From contig NZ_JBKOFW010000001.1 in assembly GCF_046764005.1 (NCBI RefSeq), positions 310,001 to 374,000 of the forward strand: 64,000 bases of DNA. Reading direction: 5' to 3'. Under the pieces are notes generated by a model. That model saw only the letters and a program-made list of their open reading frames with translations. It ran no database searches and was not told the DNA's origin. Shown in pieces: positions 54,449 through 62,381 of this stretch. This DNA is from Oryzobacter faecalis (GTDB lineage Bacteria; Actinomycetota; Actinomycetes; Actinomycetales; Dermatophilaceae). Made by a program: the position numbers and the translations under genes. Every line of letters begins with the position of its first letter. The stretch's first letter is position 1.

Positions 54449-56218
54449 GTGGCCATGCGCATGTCGTCCCTGTTCCTGCGAACCCTTCGCGAGAACCCGG
54501 CGGACGCCGAGGTCCCGAGCCACCAGCTCCTCGTCCGGGCCGGCTACATCCGACGGGTCAGCCCCGGCATCTACACCTGGCTCCCGCTCGGCCTGAAGGT
54601 CCTGCGCCGCGTCGAGGCGATCGTCCGCGAGGAGATGGACGCCATCGGCGCGCAGGAGCTGCTCTTCCCGGCGCTGCTGCCGCGGGAGCCCTACGAGGCG
54701 TCCGGTCGCTGGGAGGAGTACGGCGACAACGTCTTCCGGCTCCAGGACCGCAAGGGCGCGGACCACCTCCTCGGGCCGACCCACGAGGAGATGTTCACCC
54801 TCGCGGTCAAGGACCTGTACAACTCGTACAAGGACCTCCCGCTCTCGATCTACCAGATCCAGAACAAGTACCGCGACGAGGCCCGTCCGCGCGCGGGAGT
54901 GCTCCGGGGACGCGAGTTCGTCATGAAGGACAGCTACTCCTTCGACATCGACGAGGCCGGCCTCGACAAGAGCTACCAGCTGCACCGCGACGCCTACGTC
55001 CGGATCTTCGACCGGCTCGGCTTCCACTACGTCATCGTCCAGGCGATGGCGGGCGCGATGGGGGGCTCCAAGTCCGAGGAATTCCTCGCGACCGCCGAGA
55101 ACGGCGAGGACACGTACGTGCGCTGCGCGAGCTGCGGCTACGCAGCCAACGTCGAGGCCGTGCGGGTGCCGGTGCCCGACGCCGTGGACGCCTCGGCCGT
55201 GCCGTCGGCGCACGTCGAGGACACCCCGGACACCCCGACCATCGAGACGCTCGTCAACCACCTCGAGGCCGCGTTCCCGCGCTCCGACGGCCGCTCGTGG
55301 ACGGCCGCCGACACCCTCAAGAACGTCGTCGTCATGCTCGTCCAGCCCGACGGCACGCGCGAGCCCCTCGCCATCGGCCTCCCGGGTGACCGCGAGGTCG
55401 ACGAGAAGCGGCTCGGCGCACAGGTCGAGCCGGCGCGCGTGGAAGCCTTCGAGGAGAAGGACTTCGCGCGGTACCCGATGCTCGCCAAGGGCTACATCGG
55501 CCCCGGCGCGCTCGGGCTCGAGCAGTCGTCCGGCATCCGCTACCTCCTCGACCCGCGCGTCGTCGACGGCACGGCCTGGGTCACCGGCGCCGACGCGAGC
55601 GGCAAGCACGTCCTCGACCTCGTCGCCGGTCGCGACTTCACGGCCGACGGGACGATCGAGGCCGCCGAGGTCCGTCCGGGCGACGCCTGCCCGTCGTGCG
55701 GGCACGGGCTCGAGTCGGCCCGCGGCATCGAGATGGGCCACATCTTCCAGCTCGGCACGAAGTACGCCGAGGCGCTCGACCTCAAGGTCCTCGACGAGAA
55801 CGGCAAGCTGCGCACCGTCATCATGGGCTCGTACGGGGTCGGGGTCTCACGGGCCGTGGCCTGCGTCGCCGAGGGCAACCACGACGAGCTGGGCCTGGTG
55901 TGGCCGCGGGCGATCTCGCCGTTCGACGTCCACGTCGTCGCGACGGGGAAGGACGACGCGGTGCTGACCAAGGCCGAGGAGCTGACCCGCGAGCTCGAGG
56001 CCGCGGGGGTCGAGGTCCTCCTCGACGACCGCCGACAGGCTTCTCCCGGAGTGAAGTTCAAGGACGCCGAGCTCATCGGTGTCCCGACGATCGTCGTCCT
56101 CGGGCGTGGGCTCGCCGACGGCGTCATCGAGGTCAAGGACCGTCGGTCGGGCGAGCGGCGTGAGGTGCCGGTGGGGTCGGCAGTCGCGGAGATCCTCGCC
56201 GAGGTCGGCCGCGCGTGA
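54449..56218 (+). CDS. proS: Prolyl-tRNA synthetase (bacterial type)
   Basis: 589 residues, GTG at 54449 with TGGAG upstream (ATG at 54455 and 54461 are alternatives). Class II synthetase: motif 1 region SPGIYTWLPLGLKVLRRVEAIVREEM, motif 2 YRDEARPRAGVLRGREFVMKDSYSFD, the inserted editing domain between about 230 and 390, motif 3 IMGSYGVGVSRAVACV, and the anticodon-binding C-terminal domain (PFDVHVVATGKDD onwards). The length fits the bacterial form with editing insertion. Confidence 0.96.
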   Translation: MAMRMSSLFLRTLRENPADAEVPSHQLLVRAGYIRRVSPGIYTWLPLGLKVLRRVEAIVREEMDAIGAQELLFPALLPREPYEASGRWEEYGDNVFRLQDRKGADHLLGPTHEEMFTLAVKDLYNSYKDLPLSIYQIQNKYRDEARPRAGVLRGREFVMKDSYSFDIDEAGLDKSYQLHRDAYVRIFDRLGFHYVIVQAMAGAMGGSKSEEFLATAENGEDTYVRCASCGYAANVEAVRVPVPDAVDASAVPSAHVEDTPDTPTIETLVNHLEAAFPRSDGRSWTAADTLKNVVVMLVQPDGTREPLAIGLPGDREVDEKRLGAQVEPARVEAFEEKDFARYPMLAKGYIGPGALGLEQSSGIRYLLDPRVVDGTAWVTGADASGKHVLDLVAGRDFTADGTIEAAEVRPGDACPSCGHGLESARGIEMGHIFQLGTKYAEALDLKVLDENGKLRTVIMGSYGVGVSRAVACVAEGNHDELGLVWPRAISPFDVHVVATGKDDAVLTKAEELTRELEAAGVEVLLDDRRQASPGVKFKDAELIGVPTIVVLGRGLADGVIEVKDRRSGERREVPVGSAVAEILAEVGRA

Positions 56219-56994
56219 CCGGTCCCGTCGATGCCGTCGTCTTCGACTGGGGAGGCACGCTCACGCCCTGGCACGACGTCGACCTGCCGGAGCAGTGGCG
56301 GGTGTTCGCGCGCGAGGTCCACGGGGTGCCGTTCGGGTCGTCGGAGGTGTCGGAGGACGACCTCGCCGAGGCGCACCGGCTCGCCGACCGCATCCTCGAG
56401 GTCGAGTCGGCCGCCTGGCGTCGCGGCCGTGACGAGCACTCGAGCGCTGCCCTGGTCGACATCCTCGACGAGGCCGGCGTCGACGCCGAGCACGACCGGC
56501 ACCACCTCGCCCTCGCCGCCTACCGGGGCTTCTGGGAACCGCACACCCTCACCGACCCGCAGGTCCGTCCGCTGTGGGAAGGGTTGCGGGAGAGGGGGAT
56601 CAAGGTCGGCGTGCTGTCGAACACCATCTGGTCGCGCGAGTACCACCGAGGGATCTTCGAGCGCGACGGCGTGCTCGACCTCCTCGACGCCGACGTCTAC
56701 TCGAGCGAGATCGACCACGTGAAGCCGCACCCGGAGGCGTTCCTCGCGGCGTGCCGGGCGCTCGGGGTGGAGCCGTCGCGCTCGGTCTACGTCGGCGACC
56801 GGCTGTTCGAGGACGTCCACGGCCCCCAGCAGGTCGGGATGCGTGCGATCTGGGTGCCGCACAGCGACATCCCCGTCAACCAGAGGGTCGAGGTCGACGC
56901 GGTCCCGGACGCACGCGCCCACGAGCTGCTCGACGTCCTCGGCATCGTCGACCAGTGGCGCGCGGAGGCCGGGGCCCGCGAGCCGCGGTCGTGA
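56215..56994 (+). CDS. HAD superfamily hydrolase
   Basis: 259 residues, GTG overlapping the proS stop. Motif I is DAVVFDWGGTLTPW: the nucleophile Asp is present but the second Asp of DxDxT is Gly (DWGGT), a form seen in some HAD phosphatases. Motif II is GVLSNT, motif III the Lys of HVKPHPEAF, motif IV GDRLFEDVHGP. The helical cap lies between about 20 and 110. Substrate unknown; HAD genes near proS are probably housekeeping phosphatases. Confidence 0.87.
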   Translation: MTGPVDAVVFDWGGTLTPWHDVDLPEQWRVFAREVHGVPFGSSEVSEDDLAEAHRLADRILEVESAAWRRGRDEHSSAALVDILDEAGVDAEHDRHHLALAAYRGFWEPHTLTDPQVRPLWEGLRERGIKVGVLSNTIWSREYHRGIFERDGVLDLLDADVYSSEIDHVKPHPEAFLAACRALGVEPSRSVYVGDRLFEDVHGPQQVGMRAIWVPHSDIPVNQRVEVDAVPDARAHELLDVLGIVDQWRAEAGAREPRS

Positions 56995-57773
56995 TCGACG
57001 ACCCGTCGGTCCAGGTCGTCGCTCTCCTCGGCCTCGCCGGGTTCGTCGCCGGCTGGGTCGACGCCGTGGTCGGCGGCGGGGGCCTCGTCCAGCTGCCGGC
57101 ACTCCTCATCGGCCTGCCGGGCGCGACCCCGGCACAGGTGCTCGCGACGAACAAGTTCGGCTCGGTGTGGGGCACCGCGACGGCCTCGCTGACCTACTGG
57201 CGCCGTGTGCGGCCCGACCTGCGCACCGCCCTCCCGATGGCCGCCGTCGCCTACGTCGGGGCGGTCGGCGGCGCGCTGATCGGCCTCCACATCCCGAAGT
57301 CGCTCTTCAACCCGATCATCCTCGTCCTGCTCGTCGCGGTCGGGGCCTACACGCTGCTCAAGCCGTCGCTGGGGGAGGCCACGCAGCTGCGGTGGTCTGG
57401 GCACCGGCACACCGTGGCCGCGATGCTGACCGGCTTCGTCATCGGCGTCTACGACGGGGCGCTGGGGCCGGGGACCGGGTCCTTCCTCGTGTTCGCCCTC
57501 GTCGGCCTCATGGGGTACGCCTTCCTCGAGGCGTCGGCCAAGGCGAAGATCGCCAACCTCGCGACGAACCTCGGCGCCCTGACGGTCTTCGCCCCCGGCG
57601 GGCACGTGGTGTGGACCGTCGGGATCGTCATGGCGGCGGCGAACCTGCTCGGCGGCTGGGTCGGCGCCCGGACGGCCGTGCGGCTCGGCAGCCGGTTCGT
57701 GCGCACGGTCTTCGTCCTCATCGTCGGCGCCTTCGTCATCCGGATCGGCGGCGACCTCCTCGGTTTCTGGTGA
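56991..57773 (+). CDS. TauE/SafE-family membrane permease
   Basis: 260 residues, GTG overlapping the HAD stop (GTGA). About eight membrane segments. The family hallmark GxDAVVGGGGLVQLPALL occurs at the N-terminus and is repeated in weaker form in the second half (YDGALGPGTGSFLVFAL). TauE/SafE proteins export or import sulfonates and other organic anions; the substrate is not evident. End of the proS-HAD-permease unit. Confidence 0.9.
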   Translation: MIDDPSVQVVALLGLAGFVAGWVDAVVGGGGLVQLPALLIGLPGATPAQVLATNKFGSVWGTATASLTYWRRVRPDLRTALPMAAVAYVGAVGGALIGLHIPKSLFNPIILVLLVAVGAYTLLKPSLGEATQLRWSGHRHTVAAMLTGFVIGVYDGALGPGTGSFLVFALVGLMGYAFLEASAKAKIANLATNLGALTVFAPGGHVVWTVGIVMAAANLLGGWVGARTAVRLGSRFVRTVFVLIVGAFVIRIGGDLLGFW

Positions 57774-57797
57774 CCCCACCCCCGGCCGAGGCCGGCC

Positions 57798-57882
57798 ACG
57801 CGAGCACCCCACCCACGCGAGCACCCCACCCACGCGAGCACCCCACCCACGCGAGCACCCCACCCACGCGAGCACCCCACCC
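57798..57882. repeat. Five tandem copies of a 17-bp unit
   Basis: ACGCGAGCACCCCACCC is repeated five times without change directly after the permease gene. The 17-bp period is not a multiple of three, and the sequence is not within a convincing gene. It resembles a variable-number minisatellite. Confidence 0.93.
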
Positions 57883-57884
57883 AC

Positions 57885-57941
57885 GCGAACTCCCCACCGT
57901 CCCGCGAACTCCCCACCGTCCCGCGAACTCCCCACCGTCCT
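57885..57941. repeat. Three tandem copies of a 19-bp unit
   Basis: GCGAACTCCCCACCGTCCC is repeated three times (last copy ends in T). It follows the 17-bp array and leads directly into the first 50-bp palindromic element, whose GCGAAC start matches the start of this unit. Confidence 0.9.
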
Positions 57942-57942
57942 G

Positions 57943-57992
57943 CGAACGTGGGTGAAAACTGTCGCCAGGCCGACGATCTTCACCCACGTTCG
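57943..57992. repeat. 50-bp palindromic element, copy B
   Basis: Perfect 14-bp arms CGAACGTGGGTGAA and TTCACCCACGTTCG around 22 nt that hold GTCGCC-AGG-CCGAC. Same length as the other four copies. Confidence 0.95.
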
Positions 57993-58015
57993 CGTGCGCC
58001 CGACGCGGAGCTGCC

Positions 58016-58065
58016 CGAACGTGGGTGAAAAGTGTCGCCAGGCCGACGATCTTCACCCACGTTCG
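58016..58065. repeat. 50-bp palindromic element, copy C
   Basis: Identical to copy B except at one interior base; separated from it by 23 bp. Ends 33 bp before the stop codon of the minus-strand DUF559 gene, that is, just downstream of that gene. Confidence 0.95.
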
Positions 58066-58098
58066 CGTGCTGGGGGCGAGGGGATACCGCCCGCGGCG

Positions 58099-59031
58099 TC
58101 AGGCCGCTCGACGACGGGCGAGGGCGCGGTGCAGCTGGGCCATGAAGGCGAGCTCGTGGACGCGCAGCCCGACGAGGTCCATCCGCAGGAACCGGTCACC
58201 TCCGAGCGACACCTCGTTCTGCCGGAGGTTGTCGTCGGTGACCGCCAGCCCGACGCGGTGGCCGGCACCGTCGATCTCCACCACCACGTCGCTCCCGTCC
58301 CACCGGGCGTCGAGGTACACCCTGCCCAGGGCGGTGCGGCGGATGACCTGGCGGTCGGGGGCCTGGATGCCGTGGCGACGACACATGGCGGCGAAGTCCA
58401 GCTCGCCGAGCGAGTGGGCTCCGTCGGCGATGTCGCGCAGCACCTGCCGCACGAAGGGCCGGCGTCCCCGGTTGCGCACGGTGCGGAACGCCGTCAGCAG
58501 GCGTGGCCCGGTCGTGAGCCGCTGCTGCACCGCCAGACACAGGACGAGCGCCGCCTGCCGGTCGGTCCGTGCCCACGCGGCGGCGCGCAGGGCGGCGACC
58601 TCGACCCGGGTGCGGGGCAACCCGCCGGGTGCCGCCTCGCCCGGTCGTCTCGTCACCCGGTGGATCCGCACGCCCTCGACGTCGGGGCACTGCGCGCCCC
58701 GTGGGACGCTGACGTGGACGTCCTGCTCCTCGAACCCCCTCAATCCGGCCACCTCCAGCGCGCTGGCACCGTCGACGAGAGCGACGGTCTCGGCGACCTC
58801 CCAGACGGCACACCACCGGAGAGCGGCCCCGGACACCACTCCCGTGTGCAGGGCGACCGTGTGCGTCCCGAGGACCTGCCACCGGTCGGCCTCCACCTCG
58901 CGGCGGATCGCCGCGTGGTCGTACCCGAAGGCTGCCAGGCGGCTCCTCGTGAGCACGCCCTCGAAGTCCCGGGCCGCGCGCGCAGCGGCTCGACGCCGCC
59001 CCGGACGGCCCGCGCGCTGGCTCCCGCTCAT
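58099..59031 (-). CDS. AbiEi-like N-terminus plus DUF559 (Vsr/PD-(D/E)xK-like) nuclease-type protein
   Basis: 310 residues, ATG at 59031. The N-terminal 60 residues (FEGVLTRSRLAAFGYDHAAIRREVEADRWQVLG) read like the winged-helix domain of type IV AbiEi antitoxin-related proteins. The C-terminal 110 residues match DUF559, a Vsr-like nuclease fold, with Glu210 (LGELDF), Asp241 (RVYLDARW), Glu252 and Asp254 (VVVEIDG), His258 and Asp266/267 (TDDNLRQNEV) placed as in active members. Such genes are common, often multicopy and uncharacterised in actinomycetes. It is bracketed on both sides by pairs of the 50-bp palindromic element. No cognate toxin gene adjoins. Confidence 0.82.
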   Translation of the reverse strand: MSGSQRAGRPGRRRAAARAARDFEGVLTRSRLAAFGYDHAAIRREVEADRWQVLGTHTVALHTGVVSGAALRWCAVWEVAETVALVDGASALEVAGLRGFEEQDVHVSVPRGAQCPDVEGVRIHRVTRRPGEAAPGGLPRTRVEVAALRAAAWARTDRQAALVLCLAVQQRLTTGPRLLTAFRTVRNRGRRPFVRQVLRDIADGAHSLGELDFAAMCRRHGIQAPDRQVIRRTALGRVYLDARWDGSDVVVEIDGAGHRVGLAVTDDNLRQNEVSLGGDRFLRMDLVGLRVHELAFMAQLHRALARRRAA

Positions 59032-59098
59032 CGCCCGAGCATCGTGGACACACGGGGGGCGCCGCGGGCGTCATCCACAGGCCCAGTTGAGCCCTCCC

Positions 59099-59148
59099 CG
59101 AACGTGGGTGAAGATCGTCGCCCCACCGACGCTTTTCACCCACGTTCG
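59099..59148. repeat. 50-bp palindromic element, copy D
   Basis: Perfect 14-bp arms as in B and C, interior GATCGTCGCCCCACCGACGC. Starts 68 bp upstream of the DUF559 start codon. Confidence 0.95.
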
Positions 59149-59171
59149 GCCGGGGGGCGGGGGGTGCATCG

Positions 59172-59221
59172 CGAACGTGGGTGAAGATCGTCGCCCCACC
59201 GACGCTTTTCACCCACGTTCG
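59172..59221. repeat. 50-bp palindromic element, copy E
   Basis: Identical to copy D over all 50 bp and 23 bp away from it, the same spacing as B to C. Confidence 0.95.
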
Positions 59222-59224
59222 CGA

Positions 59225-59273
59225 GCCCGCCCGCCCGCCCGCCCGCCAGCCCGCCAGCCCGCCCGCCCGCCCG
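59225..59273. repeat. CCCG-type simple sequence run
   Basis: An almost pure run of CCCG units with two CCAG interruptions, followed by a doubled GCCCAGGC. It fills the space between element E and the amylosucrase stop. No gene is visible in this stretch. Confidence 0.85.
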
Positions 59274-59355
59274 TTCGTCCTTTCGCCCAGGCGCCCAGGC
59301 GCCCGTTCGCCCCTTCGGCCTTTCGCCCGCAGGGAGCTGAGGTGCCCGAGGGGAC

Positions 59356-61338
59356 TCAGGTGTCCGGGGTGGTGAGCCAGAGGACGCCGTAGGGCGGGAG
59401 GACGACGGTGCCGTGCCGCCAGGGGAGCGGCTCGCCCGTCAGCTCGTCGCGCGCGTCTGCGACACCGAGCGCGTGGACCCGGTGCTCGTACCAGGGGCGT
59501 GGCTCCGGCGTCACGTTGTGCACCCCGACGAACCGGCCCACGGGGTGCTCGCGCACCGTGACGAGGACGCCGGGGTCGTCAACCGGCCCGATCCTGGTCT
59601 CGACCGACCCGTGGAGGTGGGGCAGCCGGGCGCGCGTGCGCACGAGCCCCGCGACGTCCTCGAACACCCGCCCCGCGACGGTCGTCCGGTCGTGCCGGGT
59701 GGCCACCCGGGCGGTGTCGAGCCGCGGCCGGTGCGCCCAGCGGTTGTCGTCCTCGTGGCCCGGTTCGGAGGCCCAGTCGGGGTCGTTCGGCTGTCCGAGC
59801 TCGTCGCCGCTCCAGATGACCGGGATGCCGCCCCACCCGATGACGAGGGCGTGCGCGAGCCGGAGCGCGGCGACGGCGAGGTCGACCTCGCCAGGTGTGG
59901 CAGCGGCCTCCAGCCCGACCAGGGAGGCCGCGCTGCCGCTCGTTCGCATGTCGCCGGTGTCGGGGTTGTGCTGGAACACCAGGCCGCGGGCCGGTGAGCC
60001 CGGGAAGTCGCCGGCGTACCAGCGGGCGAGGAAGGAGCGGTGGGCGAAGCCGCTCAGCCCGAGGGCGGCGGCGTCCTCGTCCATGATCGCCCAGCCGATG
60101 TCGTCGTGGCACCGGAGGTAGGTGAGCCAGGTGGCCGTCGGCGGCTTCGGCGGGAGCGCGGCGAGGGTGTGGGCCGCGAGCCGGACGTCCTTCGTCGCGA
60201 GCATCGACCAGACCTGGACCATGAGCGTGTTGTGGTACGCGAGGTCGCTGACCTTGCCGGTGTGCGCACCGGTGCCCAGGTAGGCGAGGAGCTTGGTGGG
60301 CGCCACGATGGCCTCGGCCTTGAACGCGACTGCGGGACAGGCGATCCGGGTGACGGCCCGCAGCACCTGCGTGATCGCGTGGACCTCCGGCTCGCCCTGG
60401 CAGTCGGTGCCGAGGCGCTTCCACATGAAGGCGATCGCGTCGAGCCGCAAGACGTCGACCCCGCGGTTGGCGAGGTCGAGGATGATGCCCGCGTACTCGC
60501 GCAGGACCGCCGGGTTGGCCCAGTTGACGTCCCACTGGAACTCGTTGAACGTCGTCCACACCCACCCGCCCAGCTCGTCGTCCCAGGTGAAGTTGCCCGG
60601 GGCGAAGTCGGGGAACACCTCCGGCAGGGTGCGCTCGTAGGCGTCGGGCATCTCGCGGTCGGGGAAGACGTGGAAGTACTCGCGGTACGTGGCGTCGCCG
60701 CCGCGCGCGCGGACCGCCCACTCGTGCTCGCGGGCCACGTGGTTGAGGACGAGGTCGAGGACGAGGCTGATGCCCGCCTCGTGCAGCCTCCCGGCGAGCG
60801 CCTCGAGGTCGTCCATCGACCCGAGGTCGGCGCGGACGGCGCGGTAGTCGGCGACGGCGTACCCGCCGTCGTTGTCGCCGTCGCGCGGCCGCAGGAGCGG
60901 CATGAGGTGGAGGTAGCTGACGCCGAGCTCGTGGAGGTAGGGGATCCGGTCGGCGACGCCGTGCAGGTCGCCGGCGAACCGCTCGGTGTAGGCGGCGTAC
61001 CCGACGAGGGCGGGGTCCTGGAGCCAGTCCGGACGGAGCATCCGGGTGAGGTCGCGGCGGTGGAGGTGGTCGGGGCGGGCCCGGTACGCCTCGTCGGCGA
61101 GCCCCACGAGGTCGGCCGCCAGCGCGGCGGCCCGCTCGGCGCCGTAGAGGGCGGCGAGGCCGTCGACGAGGTCGGGGAGCCAGCGCTCCACCCGCGCCTC
61201 GAACATCGTGCGACGGTCGTCGGAGGACGGGTGCGGGGAGGGCGGCGGAGCCGAGGACGAGGAGGGCTGGGGCGAGGCGCTCGGGGGCGCGGACACCGGG
61301 GACGGGGGAGGGGGCACCGGTGCACTCACACGCCGCAT
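59356..61338 (-). CDS. Amylosucrase-type GH13 alpha-glucan enzyme
   Basis: 660 residues, ATG at 61338. Amylosucrases move glucose from sucrose onto an alpha-glucan. A Pro/Ser-rich tract fills residues 5-43; the family sequence begins near Met45, which is an alternative start (61206), though neither start has a ribosome site. The GH13 barrel shows DLVLNH (about 195-200), nucleophile Asp300 in VDVLRLDAIAF, acid/base Glu342 in VAFKAEAIV and CHDDIG with His411 and Asp412-413, as in GH13 subfamily 4. Distinction from sucrose hydrolase cannot be made by eye. Confidence 0.87.
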   Translation of the reverse strand: MRRVSAPVPPPPSPVSAPPSASPQPSSSSAPPPSPHPSSDDRRTMFEARVERWLPDLVDGLAALYGAERAAALAADLVGLADEAYRARPDHLHRRDLTRMLRPDWLQDPALVGYAAYTERFAGDLHGVADRIPYLHELGVSYLHLMPLLRPRDGDNDGGYAVADYRAVRADLGSMDDLEALAGRLHEAGISLVLDLVLNHVAREHEWAVRARGGDATYREYFHVFPDREMPDAYERTLPEVFPDFAPGNFTWDDELGGWVWTTFNEFQWDVNWANPAVLREYAGIILDLANRGVDVLRLDAIAFMWKRLGTDCQGEPEVHAITQVLRAVTRIACPAVAFKAEAIVAPTKLLAYLGTGAHTGKVSDLAYHNTLMVQVWSMLATKDVRLAAHTLAALPPKPPTATWLTYLRCHDDIGWAIMDEDAAALGLSGFAHRSFLARWYAGDFPGSPARGLVFQHNPDTGDMRTSGSAASLVGLEAAATPGEVDLAVAALRLAHALVIGWGGIPVIWSGDELGQPNDPDWASEPGHEDDNRWAHRPRLDTARVATRHDRTTVAGRVFEDVAGLVRTRARLPHLHGSVETRIGPVDDPGVLVTVREHPVGRFVGVHNVTPEPRPWYEHRVHALGVADARDELTGEPLPWRHGTVVLPPYGVLWLTTPDT

Positions 61339-61485
61339 TCTGTCGGAACTGCGCAACCGTTTCCACACCCTGCACGGCGGGATCCGACCCGTGACACGAC
61401 GACCGCACGCCGCCGGGCCTCGGCGTGTCGCAGCGACACGCCGTGCCATCAGGGCAGGCGCGCCCGCGTCGGCGTGTGAAAGCCC

Positions 61486-61516
61486 TTGCGCAGGTGGTAG
61501 GGCGGTGCTCTACCCT
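61486..61516 (+). promoter_or_regulatory. Candidate promoter of the cysteine-rich secreted protein
   Basis: TTGCGC (61486-61491), 19 nt, then TACCCT (61511-61516). Would give a leader of about 55 nt before the ATG at 61576. The other half of this 237-bp gap (61339-61480) holds a GGAAACGGTT-type sequence near the amylosucrase start that resembles LacI-family operators. Confidence 0.45.
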
Positions 61517-61575
61517 CGGGAGTACTCAGCCGGGTTTCAGCAGGGGAACACGGCGTTGAGCCAATAGGTAGTGCC

Positions 61576-62073
61576 ATGTCTCAATCGCAGGGGATTGGGG
61601 TGCGGCGACCGAGTCGTCGCACCATTGCCACGGGAGCCGCCTGGGCGGTCCCGGTCATCGCCGTCGGAGCCACTGCTCCACTCGCCGCCGCCAGCCAGAA
61701 CTGTGTCCCCGACTTCCAGGTGGATCTCGAGGGCTCGTTCAAGTGCTGTGACGGCAGCACGACGGACAACGGCAAGAAGAACATGAAGCTCCGCCTCAAG
61801 GTGGTCGACCTCAACAACTGTCTGTCGGCGACCGACACGGTGTGCATCACCAACGTCGAGCTCGCCAACGGCCAGCCGATCGAGCAGATCGTCTTCGAGG
61901 GTGGCCAGTGTGCGGCCGAGAACGGGTTCATCACGGTGTACCTGCTCAACACGCAGTCGTGCACGGTGAACCTCCTCATCTCGTTCACCGCGGGGCTGAA
62001 CAGCGGGTCGGTCGTGATCAAGTCGGGCAACATCTCGTCCGGCAACGTCACCGGCGACTGCCAGCCCGGCTGA
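61576..62073 (+). CDS. Tat-exported cysteine-rich protein
   Basis: 165 residues. The N-terminus VRRPSRRTIATGAAWAVPVIAVGATAPLAAAS is a twin-arginine signal (Arg14-Arg15) with predicted cleavage near residue 40. The mature part is about 125 residues, beta-rich in character, with eight cysteines (43, 57, 58, 82, 90, 112, 129, 162), enough for four disulfides. Many Asn, Ser, Thr and Gly residues suggest a surface adhesin-like or pilin-like domain. I do not recognise a named family; similar RR-type secreted proteins of unknown function are common in actinomycetes. Confidence 0.78.
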   Translation: MSQSQGIGVRRPSRRTIATGAAWAVPVIAVGATAPLAAASQNCVPDFQVDLEGSFKCCDGSTTDNGKKNMKLRLKVVDLNNCLSATDTVCITNVELANGQPIEQIVFEGGQCAAENGFITVYLLNTQSCTVNLLISFTAGLNSGSVVIKSGNISSGNVTGDCQPG

Positions 62074-62088
62074 CGGTCATGAGCATCG

Positions 62089-62132
62089 CCTGACCCAGGG
62101 TCAGGTGGTCGGACGTACGCCCCTCGGGGCGT
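62089..62132. terminator. Two hairpins after the secreted protein gene
   Basis: CCTGACCCAGGGTCAGG (62089-62105) is a perfect palindrome with a single central base; ACGCCCC-TCGG-GGCGT-type stem follows at 62117-62132. The first starts 16 bp after the stop codon. Together they probably end transcription. Confidence 0.6.
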
Positions 62133-62196
62133 GCGCCCAACAGCTCCGTCGGGCTGCCCTTCGTCCCCAGGGACCTCGGGCCGCCCGGGGGGGCTG

Positions 62197-62276
62197 GCGG
62201 ATGCCGAGACGGCGGCGCCCCGACCGGGACGCACGCCCGACCGGGACGTCTTTCCTCTGTGCCTCTCGGCATCCGC
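62197..62276. repeat. 80-bp unit with 13-bp perfect inverted ends
   Basis: GCGGATGCCGAGA (62197-62209) is matched by TCTCGGCATCCGC (62264-62276). The 54-bp interior holds two copies of CGACCGGGACG (62221-62231 and 62238-62248). It lies in the 308-bp stretch 62074-62381, which otherwise holds the two hairpins above and no gene. The GGATGCCG core also occurs in the terminator after tsf. Confidence 0.85.
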
Positions 62277-62381
62277 ACGGGGCGTGAACAGCGACCGTGG
62301 GTGCCGCCAGCCGGGACCCACGGCCGCGGTCCCCGCTCGGTCGCGGCTCCTCGTGCGGGAGCCGCGTCCGGGGGACGCCCG

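Noticed and set aside
57798..58065. CRISPR-like array
   Set aside because: The 17- and 19-bp units are contiguous with no spacers, and the 50-bp elements are palindromes with short non-uniform neighbours; no cas genes are present.
57736..59212. Small minus-strand frames such as MKIVGLATLFTHVR-type peptides over the 50-bp elements
   Set aside because: The same peptide appears wherever the element occurs because the palindrome is translated; these are products of the repeat, not genes.
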